Shown: one piece after another, positions 28,288 through 35,581 of the stretch
Layout of the letters: each line of letters opens with the position of its first letter
Numbering within the stretch: position 1 is the first letter of the stretch
Assembly (NCBI GenBank): GCA_902556405.1
Contig: CACDWF010000001.1
Coordinates: 186,001-250,000 of the forward strand
From: an uncultured Alphaproteobacteria bacterium
GTDB lineage: Bacteria; Pseudomonadota; Alphaproteobacteria; Rhodobacterales; Rhodobacteraceae
DNA length: 64,000 nt
Direction of reading: 5' to 3'
Notes under the pieces: model-generated
Seen by the model: the letters and a program-made list of their open reading frames with translations, nothing else
Told to the model about the DNA's origin: nothing
Databases searched by the model: none
Program-made: the position numbers and the translations under genes

Positions 28288-28892
28288 TTGATATACAAAA
28301 TCTTTCAATACGCTTCGGTAGTCACTTAGTTATTGATAATATGAGTTTTTCACTGGAGCGTGGGTCTGATATGGTTATTTTAGGGCATCACGGAGCTGGT
28401 AAAACAAGCATTTTAAATTGGATCTTTGGACAAGTAAAAGGTTCAGGTAAAATGATTGTTGATAACGTAAAAATTTCAAGTCAAACATCTAAAAAGCTAT
28501 TAAGGAGTGGCGTATGCCTCGTTCCGGAAGAAGGATGCGTATTCCCCGATCTGACTGTTCGAGAAAATCTTTTATTTAGCAAGACACTTGTAAGCAGTAA
28601 TGATCCTATTCCGACAAATGAGGGATTATTTAAAAACCTGCATCATCTACTGGACACTAAAGCCTATTCGCTTAGTGGTGGACAATCAAGAATGCTCTCC
28701 ATTTTGATGGGAATGGTCAGAAAGCCAAAATATTTATTATTGGACGAGCCTTTTGCCGGACTATCCAACGACGCCATAGACATATTTATGCAACAACTTA
28801 AAATCTTAAAGTCTAGAAATGTGGGAGTTATAATTACAGGAGAATTTGACAATATTCAATATTCAGAGTTTAATAACGTGCTTTCGCTCTGA
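28284..28892 (+). CDS. LivF-like ABC ATPase, short, switch region altered (set 2)
   Basis: Just 202 residues against 244 for set-1 LivF. Walker A is GHHGAGKTS, the phrase PEEGCVFPDLTVRENLLF fits LivF, the signature YSLSGGQSRMLSIL is intact and Walker B is YLLLDEPFAGLS. After that VGVIITGEFDNIQYSEF replaces the VLVEQN switch. The C-terminal domain is nearly absent. It overlaps the previous gene by 4 bp (ATGA). Intact signature here and intact Walker/switch in the LivG-like partner would make one good and one poor composite ATP site. Confidence 0.86.
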   Translation: MIDIQNLSIRFGSHLVIDNMSFSLERGSDMVILGHHGAGKTSILNWIFGQVKGSGKMIVDNVKISSQTSKKLLRSGVCLVPEEGCVFPDLTVRENLLFSKTLVSSNDPIPTNEGLFKNLHHLLDTKAYSLSGGQSRMLSILMGMVRKPKYLLLDEPFAGLSNDAIDIFMQQLKILKSRNVGVIITGEFDNIQYSEFNNVLSL

Positions 28893-28899
28893 GGAAAAG

Positions 28900-29355
28900 A
28901 TGAAAAAATTGGTTTTCCCTCCAATCGTTATTGTGCTGATTGCGAGCATGATACCTACCGTTTTGTATCCTATAATGCAAAAGTCACAAACTGAGTGCAC
29001 TGCTACATCTAAAAAATTTCAATACAATTGCAACGTGTTATTTATTAACAAAATAGAGCCTATGAGTGGATATTCTGGAATTGTTGGGGCAACAATGCCT
29101 TCGATGGCTATGGCCCATAATGTTAGACCCGTTAAATTTACGGAAAAAGAGGGGATGGCAGGTCATTATGAATTTACAATTCAATTAGAAATGCTTGGTG
29201 AATGGATGTTTCAATATGATATCACTAATCCAAAAAGGGATCGGGTACTGGAAAAGTTGGTTTTTGATAAAACTAAGTCCATTACCTTTGATAAAAAACA
29301 CAATCATTCCCATCATAAAAATTCTGACCACAAGCACTCAGGACATGATCATTAA
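28900..29355 (+). CDS. Exported YtkA/FixH-like protein with histidine-rich tail
   Basis: About 151 residues from the ATG at 28900 (GAGGAAAAG just upstream); an upstream in-frame ATG at 28846 lies inside the previous gene. A single N-terminal hydrophobic segment (residues 4-24) suggests a signal anchor or signal peptide. The middle reads GATMPSMAMAHNVRPVKF and a following EMLGEWMFQYDI, resembling YtkA/FixH-type domains linked with metal handling. The last about 20 residues contain seven or more His with Asp and Lys, a likely metal-binding tail. Position behind the transporter operon suggests co-transcription; any functional link is unknown. Confidence 0.7.
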   Translation: MKKLVFPPIVIVLIASMIPTVLYPIMQKSQTECTATSKKFQYNCNVLFINKIEPMSGYSGIVGATMPSMAMAHNVRPVKFTEKEGMAGHYEFTIQLEMLGEWMFQYDITNPKRDRVLEKLVFDKTKSITFDKKHNHSHHKNSDHKHSGHDH

Positions 29356-29380
29356 TCTTCTTTTCAATTTAACCTTTTAA

Positions 29381-30025
29381 ATGTTTTACGATATGGCTAG
29401 AAGAGATGGATTGAAAAATTATAAGGATCTAGATTTAAAGGATGCTAAAAATGATGATAGGTTGACGAAGGTTTATAGAGATTGGGCAAAGAAATATGAT
29501 TATGATAATGACCATGTTCTTGGTACTGTTTCGCAGCCGAAAAGTGTAAGTCTATTATCAACAAGACTTAAAGATAAAACTGCTAAAATCATTGATGTGG
29601 GATGCGGCACAGGTTTAGTTGGTGATAATCTAAAGGCACATGACTTCATTTATTTTGATGGGATTGATATTTCAGAAGATATGTTGTCAATAGCAAAGTC
29701 TAGAGGGTACAGAAACTTATTTTTAGGAAGTTTAAACAAGCAATTACCTGTATTAGACAATGCGTATGATACTGCTATGTGCGTGGGTGTTTTTACGCAC
29801 GGCCATGTTTCCTCTGACGGATTTAACGAGCTATGCCGTATAGTTAAACCCGGGGGATACATATGTTTTACAATAAACGAAGGGGTATTTAAGAAGTATG
29901 GGTTTAAAGAGACGATAGCAGAGTTTCAGTCAGATAAAATATGGGAAGTCATATCGTTGCATAAAGATGACTATATGACTTTAGAAAATGTCAAAGGGTA
30001 TTATTGCTTGGCAGTAGTCAAGTAA
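29381..30025 (+). CDS. Class I SAM-dependent methyltransferase
   Basis: A 214-residue methyltransferase. SAM-binding motif I reads IIDVGCGTGLVGDNL near residue 68, motif II FDGIDISEDMLSIAKSRG, then AYDTAMCVGVFTHGHV and VKPGGYICFTINE (motif III). The pattern resembles the WBSCR27-type branch. An in-frame ATG at 29393 is an alternative start. The acceptor is unknown. It converges with the cupin gene, with 14 bp between the stops. Confidence 0.85.
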   Translation: MFYDMARRDGLKNYKDLDLKDAKNDDRLTKVYRDWAKKYDYDNDHVLGTVSQPKSVSLLSTRLKDKTAKIIDVGCGTGLVGDNLKAHDFIYFDGIDISEDMLSIAKSRGYRNLFLGSLNKQLPVLDNAYDTAMCVGVFTHGHVSSDGFNELCRIVKPGGYICFTINEGVFKKYGFKETIAEFQSDKIWEVISLHKDDYMTLENVKGYYCLAVVK

Positions 30026-30039
30026 TTGCAAAAACAAGG

Positions 30040-30609
30040 TTATTCATCAATTTTGGCTAACTTATTTAAACCATTTCCTCTCCAAAGAATAAAAGCGAGA
30101 ATTGGCTCCTCAAGAGTGTCCATCGAATGACTTTCCCAACTTTTATGAAACTGCGTATCACCAGCCTTTAAGACCTTTTCTACGGTCATAGTTCTAAATG
30201 TCGCTTGTCCTCCTAAAACATAGTACAATTCTTCAGCCTCATGACTGTGCCATTTATAATTTAGGTGCTTGCCCCAATAGCAAATAAAAGCTCTTATTTT
30301 GTCATTATAAAAATGCCCTTTGGGTCCAATGAGCTCAAAATAGCAATGCCGATTTGAAAAATCCTTTCCTACTTCAGAAGTAGAGTAAGTTTGGAGCCAG
30401 CGTGCCTCATGTGCATGTTTTTTAATAGCTTGTATCAAAGGTATAGTTTTTTTAGACGCTCGATATTCTGCTTTTGTTACTAATAAAGATCCAGCAGTTG
30501 TGGTAGGGGTTAGATTATTACTTAACAGAGAGCCTTCGATATGGCAAAAATCAATCAATTCTGAATTAGCCTCCCATATCAGTTTAGCTTTTTCAAGAAC
30601 TTGATACAT
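30040..30609 (-). CDS. Cupin protein of the DMSP-lyase (DddL/DddQ/DddW)-like family
   Basis: About 189 residues from the ATG at 30609; a TTG at 30624 would add five. The C-terminal cupin barrel has His121-x-His123-x3-Glu127-x-Tyr129 (WHSHEAEELYYVLGG), the metal and catalytic motif of DddQ-type DMSP lyases. A second-motif His161 follows in ESHSMDT, and then EEPILAFILWRG. The N-terminal half contains FELIGPKGHF, as DddQ/DddL proteins do. It may split dimethylsulfoniopropionate to DMS and acrylate, but the same cupin superfamily contains non-lyases. It diverges from the haloalkane dehalogenase gene. Confidence 0.7.
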   Translation of the reverse strand: MYQVLEKAKLIWEANSELIDFCHIEGSLLSNNLTPTTTAGSLLVTKAEYRASKKTIPLIQAIKKHAHEARWLQTYSTSEVGKDFSNRHCYFELIGPKGHFYNDKIRAFICYWGKHLNYKWHSHEAEELYYVLGGQATFRTMTVEKVLKAGDTQFHKSWESHSMDTLEEPILAFILWRGNGLNKLAKIDE

Positions 30610-30644
30610 TTTAAGAAATCTCAATAAATTTTAATGGTCAGATC

Positions 30645-30661
30645 ATTTCATATGATGAAAT
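30645..30661. promoter_or_regulatory. Palindrome in the cupin/dehalogenase gap
   Basis: ATTTCAT-ATG-ATGAAAT, a perfect 7-bp inverted repeat with a 3-nt centre, lies in the 118-bp gap between the divergent cupin and haloalkane dehalogenase genes. Its place would let one regulator control both. No second copy was found in the window, and AT-rich palindromes arise easily by chance. Confidence 0.4.
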
Positions 30662-30727
30662 AAAAGTTGTAACAATTCTATATAATTATTACCCTTAGGT
30701 ATTAATTATGAGCTTGGAGCTGTTTTA

Positions 30728-31618
30728 ATGACATTTAGCACTAAACCCTACGCGAATAAAAAAACAATGGTCATAAATAATAAAACGATGTCTTATATTG
30801 ATGAAGGAGAAGGCGATGCAATAGTCTTTCAGCACGGCAACCCTACGTCTTCTTATCTTTGGAGAAATATTATGCCTTATATGGAAGGGCAGGGACGGCT
30901 CATAGCGTGCGATTTGATTGGAATGGGAGACTCTGAAAAGCTATCGAATTCAGGTCCAGATAGTTATACTTACTTTGAACAACGCGACTTTCTTTTTAAA
31001 TTATTCGAAAAACTAAATATTGGAGATAACGTCATCTTCGTAATACATGATTGGGGATCAGCGCTAGGTTTCGATTGGTCCTATCAAAACCAGGAAAGGG
31101 TGCAAGGCATTGCTTATATGGAAGGAATAGTAAAACCAGTTACTTGGGATGAATGGCCAGAACGTGCAACAAAGGTTTTTAAAGGTTTTAGGTCTGAGGC
31201 TGGGGAAAGCATGGTTCTCGATAAAAATATATTTGTTGAAAGAGTTTTACCCTCGTCAATCATGCGTGATTTATCACAGGAAGAGATGGATGAGTACCGT
31301 CGCCCGTTTTTAAATCCTGGAGAAGATAGAAGACCGACCTTGAGTTGGCCACGACAAATACCTATTCAGGGTGAGCCCATTGAAGTCGTCGAAGTAGTTG
31401 AAAATTATAGCCATTGGCTATCTTCCAGTGATCTGCCAAAACTTTTTATTAATGCGGTTCCGGGCTCAATATTAACGGGCAAACAGAGAGATTTCTGCCG
31501 AGCATGGCCACACCAAAAAGAGGTAACAGTTCAAGGTCTACACTTTATTCAGGAAGATTCACCACATGAAATCGGAAATGCAGTGTCTGATTTTGTTAAA
31601 GAGCTGAGACCTGGCTAA
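30728..31618 (+). CDS. dhaA: Haloalkane dehalogenase (LinB/DhaA type)
   Basis: A 296-residue alpha/beta hydrolase. All five functional residues of the HLD-II branch can be placed: halide-binding Asn38 (QHGNPTSS), nucleophile Asp108 and halide-binding Trp109 ([10 protein letters not shown]), Glu132 (YMEGIVKP) and His272 ([14 protein letters not shown]). The numbering agrees with that of LinB. It hydrolyses haloalkanes to alcohol plus halide. The ATG is preceded by GAGCTG, a weak site. It diverges from the DMSP-lyase-like cupin. Confidence 0.93.
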   Translation: MTFSTKPYANKKTMVINNKTMSYIDEGEGDAIVFQHGNPTSSYLWRNIMPYMEGQGRLIACDLIGMGDSEKLSNSGPDSYTYFEQRDFLFKLFEKLNIGDNVIFVIHDWGSALGFDWSYQNQERVQGIAYMEGIVKPVTWDEWPERATKVFKGFRSEAGESMVLDKNIFVERVLPSSIMRDLSQEEMDEYRRPFLNPGEDRRPTLSWPRQIPIQGEPIEVVEVVENYSHWLSSSDLPKLFINAVPGSILTGKQRDFCRAWPHQKEVTVQGLHFIQEDSPHEIGNAVSDFVKELRPG

Positions 31619-32011
31619 TTAAAAAATGTCAATTGTGTCGAGTTAATTCTTTAAATTTTTTAGCTAGGTCATCAAAGGAAAATTTAGGATGGATTCAAGT
31701 CGGAAAGATCGTTTCTATATGTCATTTAACTTTTTAATTCATGTCGAACCGTTGGATGGGTGAAAGATGGATAAATTTTGTTTATAAACTTGCGTCAGAT
31801 TGTTATTTGAAAGTACTTGTTAACTATTGAGCTCTTTTTCAAAAATACAATTAACTGCTTAATATTCTTGATGGCGTAACAATTTAGGAACCACTAAGTT
31901 TGTAATTTTTTAAGAGATGGGAAAAATAATTTATAGCTATGCTTTTATAATTTTTGATGGCTTCTCCGTACATACTTAAAAGTTTGCGCTATTCGACTTT
32001 ATAGCGCGATT

Positions 32012-32032
32012 ATTGCTTAATTGTTAAGCAAT
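32012..32032. promoter_or_regulatory. 21-bp inverted repeat
   Basis: ATTGCTTAA-TTG-TTAAGCAAT, perfect 9-bp arms with a 3-nt centre. It could be an operator 40 bp upstream of the TGACGTGACGTCA site. As RNA it would be a short hairpin followed by CTTAAATTTTT, a weak terminator-like end. It is 390 bp from the dehalogenase stop, so a terminator for that gene is less likely. Confidence 0.45.
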
Positions 32033-32071
32033 CTTAAATTTTTGCATAAAAATTCAGCAATTATTTGTAAA

Positions 32072-32084
32072 TGACGTGACGTCA
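32072..32084. promoter_or_regulatory. TKACGTNACGTMA operator before the amide-type importer
   Basis: TGACGTGACGTCA is a perfect 6-bp inverted repeat around one base. Matching sites stand in the kinase/amidase gap (47899) and before the nitrile hydratase (53295). It is 225 bp upstream of the binding-protein ATG, upstream of the structured leader, so a promoter between about 32085 and 32160 is expected. The binding regulator is unknown. Confidence 0.6.
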
Positions 32085-32160
32085 GTTTGTTGATTATTCT
32101 TCCTAACAATTGAAAATTTAGTCGGTTTTGCCAAACTATTTTTGCTGATATATGATTCGG

Positions 32161-32257
32161 GGGGAGTTATGCAGCGCAATTAACGCGTGCAGCCTGACCT
32201 GAAGTGAAAGACCGCACGCTCGCAACAAAGTGCCGGATGAGAATATCAGAGATATTC
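32161..32257 (+). ncRNA. Candidate structured mRNA leader of the amide-type importer
   Basis: A locally GC-rich block in AT-rich DNA. Hairpin A pairs GCAGCG (32171-32176) with CGCGTGC (32184-32190) with one bulge. Hairpin B pairs GCGTGC (32185-32190) with GCACGC (32214-32219). They share 32185-32190, so they exclude each other. A third perfect hairpin, GAATATC-AGA-GATATTC (32241-32257), stands before the ribosome-binding site. The switch-like layout suggests a riboswitch or attenuator. I cannot match it to a known class; guanidine classes were considered without fit. Confidence 0.45.
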
Positions 32258-32309
32258 CAATATTCAAACTTTTAGTATTGATAAACTGGCCAATTAAAGG
32301 AGTACTCTT

Positions 32310-33557
32310 ATGAGCAAAATATCAAGACGTAAATTCTTAAAGTCTGCAGCAGCCACCGGTGTTGCGGCTTCATCTTTGTCGCTTCCATACGCGGCCTATG
32401 CGGACGATCATGCGATATTGGTGGGAGGATTACATGATCTCTCGGGTGCGATAGATTTTGCAGGCATCCCGATGAATCAAGTCATGGCGCTTGCCGTGGA
32501 CGAAATAAATGCCAATGGTGGTGTTTTGGGTAAAGAAGTGAAACAAGTTGTGTACGATCCTCAATCAAATATGTCTCTTTACTCACAGTATGCAACTCAA
32601 ATGGCTCTTAAAGATAAAGTCGCAGTCGTTCAAGGTGGAATTACATCTGCTTCAAGAGAAACTATAAGGCCAATTTTCCATAGATTCAAAACTTTATATT
32701 TTTACAACACCTTATACGAAGGCGGTGTTTGTGACAGAAATGAAATTAGTTTAGGCACAACTCCTGCTCAAACAGTTGAAAAATTAGTGCCTCACGTGAT
32801 GGATTTGTTTGGTAAAAAAGTCTACACCATAGCAGCCGATTACAATTATGGACAGATAACTGCCGCATGGGTTAAGCGTTATGTTGAACAAAATGGTGGG
32901 GAAGTGGTTGAGACAGAATTTTTTCCTCTAGACGTAACACAGTTCGGCGCAACAATCTCTAAAATTCAGGCTGCAGCTCCAGATATGGTCATGAGTGTGC
33001 TGGTTGGGACGGGTCATTTGGGTTTTTACAGGCAATGGGCTGCTTCAGGAATGAAATCAAAAATACCCATGGCTTCAACGACCTTCGGAGCTGCAGGATC
33101 AGAACCAATCATAATGACTCCGGAAGAAGCCAACGGTATTATCACATGTTATGGTTATTATCCAACTATTGACAGCCCTGCAAACAAGGCATGGTTAGAG
33201 AAAGTAAAGGCCAAGTACCCTGATAATACTCCAATCCTTTCTGAGCTCTCTGAATGTACCTGGGAGGGAATGATGATTTGGGCAGACGCAGTGAATGAAG
33301 CGGGAAGTCTGGAAAGAGAAAAAGTGTTGGAGGTTTTAGAAAGTGGAAAGACTTACAATATGCCTTCGGGGCAAGTATCCATAGACCCATTAACGCACCA
33401 TGCGATTAGGGACGTCTATATCGCAGACCTTCAAAATAGAGTTTTTGAGATTAAGGAAAAGTTCTCTCAAGTTCAACCTATTGACACGCAGCAAGTGTGT
33501 AATCTTAAAGAAACACCCAACGCAAACGTGCACTATGAAATATCGTTAGATGGTTAA
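32310..33557 (+). CDS. Urea/short-chain amide-type ABC transporter substrate-binding protein
   Basis: A 415-residue periplasmic binding protein of the UrtA/FmdD/AmiC group. The N-terminus SRRKFLKSAAATG is a twin-arginine (Tat) signal with cleavage near AYA-DD. The mature part has GLHDLSGAIDFAGIPM, then VVQGGITSASRETIRPIF and FYNTLYEGGVCDRN, stretches typical of urea and amide binders. A perfect AAAGGAG site lies before the ATG. Four amidases and a urease follow downstream, so a small amide or urea is the best ligand guess. It heads the importer operon and is separated from it by a strong hairpin. Confidence 0.9.
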   Translation: MSKISRRKFLKSAAATGVAASSLSLPYAAYADDHAILVGGLHDLSGAIDFAGIPMNQVMALAVDEINANGGVLGKEVKQVVYDPQSNMSLYSQYATQMALKDKVAVVQGGITSASRETIRPIFHRFKTLYFYNTLYEGGVCDRNEISLGTTPAQTVEKLVPHVMDLFGKKVYTIAADYNYGQITAAWVKRYVEQNGGEVVETEFFPLDVTQFGATISKIQAAAPDMVMSVLVGTGHLGFYRQWAASGMKSKIPMASTTFGAAGSEPIIMTPEEANGIITCYGYYPTIDSPANKAWLEKVKAKYPDNTPILSELSECTWEGMMIWADAVNEAGSLEREKVLEVLESGKTYNMPSGQVSIDPLTHHAIRDVYIADLQNRVFEIKEKFSQVQPIDTQQVCNLKETPNANVHYEISLDG

Positions 33558-33564
33558 AATAAAA

Positions 33565-33597
33565 AAAGGAGCCGATACAAGGTTAATCGGCTCCTTT
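33565..33597 (+). terminator. Strong hairpin after the amide-type binding protein
   Basis: A 12-bp stem: AAAGGAGCCGAT pairs with ATCGGCTCCTTT around a 9-nt loop. It begins 8 bp after the stop codon. A short T-run is part of the stem, so it resembles an intrinsic terminator. The permease gene begins 30 bp later with no separate promoter evident, so partial read-through is likely. Confidence 0.78.
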
Positions 33598-33626
33598 GCC
33601 AATAAAAAAACTTAAAGTAGGCTTTT

Positions 33627-34493
33627 ATGGATTATACAATAATTATAGCACTAGAAATGTTACGAGCAATAGCATGGCTTGTACTTCTTTCATCAGGCTT
33701 AGCAATTATTTTTGGTATGATGAGAGTTATAAATATCGCTCATGGTGAATTTTTGATGCTAGGAGGCTACACGGTCATAATGGCGTCGAAAATTGGAATT
33801 AACATTTGGTTTGCAATGCTAGTTCTAGCCCCCCTCGTAGTGGGTGTTTTTGGAATTTTAGTAGAGCGCTTAGTAATTAGATGGCTCTATGGGAGGTTAT
33901 TAGACTCCTTACTGGCTACTTGGGGTTTATCCTTGTTGATGATTGGAGGGGTCACGATGCTATTCGGAAACACCGTTGAGGGTGTTTCAACGCCTTTAGG
34001 AGGCTTCTCTGTCGGTATCTATCAGGTATCCGCATACAACCTTGTTATGATTTTTGCAGCAATTTCAATTTTATTATCTGTGTGGGCAGTACTCAGATAC
34101 ACGTCTGTTGGCCTCATCGCTCGATCGGTAATGCAAAATCCTGATATGGCTCAAGCTCTAGGAGTAAATTCTACCTTTGTTTATATGGCAACTTTTGGAG
34201 TAGGTTCCGCTCTGACAGGGTTAGCTGGAGGTTTGATTGCACCGGTCACGGGAGTGGTGCCCTCGATGGGTATTAATTTAATTGGGCCTGCATTTATTAC
34301 AGTTATTACTGGTGGCGCTTCCGTTGTTACTGGTACCCTCTCGGCTTCAGGTTTTTTGGGTAGTGTAGATCAATTGATAACGTTTGGTTTTGGTCCAGTT
34401 TACGGCGGAGCGGCATTATTAATTGCCGCTTTGATTATACTGCGCATACTACCCCAAGGAATTACAGGACGCTTCTTTACCAAGAAACTTTAG
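33627..34493 (+). CDS. Urea/amide-type ABC permease (UrtB/LivH-like)
   Basis: A 288-residue membrane protein. The start contains GLAIIFGMMRVINIAHGEFLMLGGYTV, the LivH/UrtB pattern. The coupling loop is YTSVGLIARSVMQNPDMAQALGVNSTFVYM. Late segments include GGASVVTGTLSASGFLGSVDQL and the end RILPQGITGRFF. It forms the channel with the next permease. Position between the amide-type binding protein and amidases makes it part of the amide/urea importer. Confidence 0.9.
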   Translation: MDYTIIIALEMLRAIAWLVLLSSGLAIIFGMMRVINIAHGEFLMLGGYTVIMASKIGINIWFAMLVLAPLVVGVFGILVERLVIRWLYGRLLDSLLATWGLSLLMIGGVTMLFGNTVEGVSTPLGGFSVGIYQVSAYNLVMIFAAISILLSVWAVLRYTSVGLIARSVMQNPDMAQALGVNSTFVYMATFGVGSALTGLAGGLIAPVTGVVPSMGINLIGPAFITVITGGASVVTGTLSASGFLGSVDQLITFGFGPVYGGAALLIAALIILRILPQGITGRFFTKKL

Positions 34494-34513
34494 GATTATA
34501 CAGGAGAATAATT

Positions 34514-35581
34514 TTGGAAAAATCGATTTTAAAAGATCCCGGACTATATGTGATGGTTTCTATTGGGCTACTCATTATGATATTCCTGCCAATAATGATG
34601 GACATGTTTGCTATAATGCAAATAACGCAATATGTCGTTCTCTCCGTTTATGCGCTTTCGCTTGCTTATATTTGGGGTTACGGTGGAATATTATCTTTTG
34701 GGCAGTCTTGTTTTTTTGGCTTGGGGGCATATACCTTTGCTGTTGCCTCGATAAATATGGGATCGACTTCTCTGCCGTTTATATTAGCAATAATTATTCC
34801 CGCCTTGTTCGGAGTGCTTTTGGGATATTTTATGTTTTATGGGCGATTATCCGATGTTTACCTTGGTGTTGTCACTCTGGTAGTAACTCTGATTTTTTGG
34901 AAACTAATAAATCATACCGCAGGTCCTCAGTACGCCATTGGTGATGCGCGTTTGGGCGGGTTTAATGGTATACCTTCAATACCAATATTGAACATGCCTA
35001 CGGCAAACGGTCAGATGATGGATCCGATCCAAATGTTTGTTACTTTCATGGCAATCCTGATAATGGTTTATGTAGGATTGAGGCTTCTTATTGCATCCGA
35101 GTTTGGGCGTGTAAGTATTTCAATAAGGGAAAACGAAGTCAGATCTAGTTTGCTTGGTTACGATGTTCGAAGACACAAAGTAGTGGTATTTTCAATAGGT
35201 TGTGGAATAGCTGGCATGTCGGGAGCGATGTGGGCAACTTATCAAACTTTTATCGACCCGAATGCCTTTAGTCTAGAAATGTCGGCAAAGGCGCTAGTTT
35301 GGGTTATGGCTGGTGGGGTAGGGACATTGGCCGGACCAATAATTGCTGTTGTTATCTTGCAATGGATATCACTTAAATTAGGGCAACTTAATATCATTAA
35401 TAATTTTGTTTTGCTCGGCCTTATTCTGGTGCCACTAGTTCTAATTCTCCCTAAAGGATTACTGCCGACTGTAAAACAGTGGTCGCAAGATCTCTGGACT
35501 ATTTGGAAAAAAAATAAGGCTAATGAGGGCGATACAATTATTAAAGAAAGCGAAACCGTAAATGCTGGGAGAAGAAAATGA
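34514..35581 (+). CDS. Urea/amide-type ABC permease (UrtC/LivM-like)
   Basis: A 355-residue permease starting with TTG; AGGAG at 34502-34506 sits 7 nt upstream and supports that start. LAYIWGYGGILSFGQSCFFGLGAYTFA is the UrtC/LivM opening. GRLSDVYLGVVTLVVTLIFW follows, and the coupling loop is ASEFGRVSISIRENEVRSSLLGYDVRRHK. GGVGTLAGPIIAVVILQWISL closes the membrane part. The C-terminus is a hydrophilic tail of about 25 residues. It overlaps the next gene at ATGA. Confidence 0.9.
   Translation: MEKSILKDPGLYVMVSIGLLIMIFLPIMMDMFAIMQITQYVVLSVYALSLAYIWGYGGILSFGQSCFFGLGAYTFAVASINMGSTSLPFILAIIIPALFGVLLGYFMFYGRLSDVYLGVVTLVVTLIFWKLINHTAGPQYAIGDARLGGFNGIPSIPILNMPTANGQMMDPIQMFVTFMAILIMVYVGLRLLIASEFGRVSISIRENEVRSSLLGYDVRRHKVVVFSIGCGIAGMSGAMWATYQTFIDPNAFSLEMSAKALVWVMAGGVGTLAGPIIAVVILQWISLKLGQLNIINNFVLLGLILVPLVLILPKGLLPTVKQWSQDLWTIWKKNKANEGDTIIKESETVNAGRRK

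Larger units (their letters stand above)
31619..32309. other. Long intergenic region with regulatory elements
   Basis: This 691-bp stretch between the dehalogenase and the amide-type binding protein has no credible gene on either strand. The left 390 bp show nothing I can name. The right part carries a 21-bp inverted repeat (32012-32032), the TGACGTGACGTCA operator (32072-32084) and a locally GC-richer structured leader (about 32161-32257) before the ribosome-binding site AAAGGAG at 32296. Confidence 0.7.

Noticed and set aside
31619-32000. A small gene or RNA in the left part of the long gap
   Set aside because: All frames are short and without plausible starts, and no stable structure or tRNA shape is visible.
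32161-32257. Leader as a guanidine (ykkC-type), cobalamin or glutamine riboswitch
   Set aside because: I did not find the conserved loop sequences of these classes; only the hairpin layout suggests a switch.
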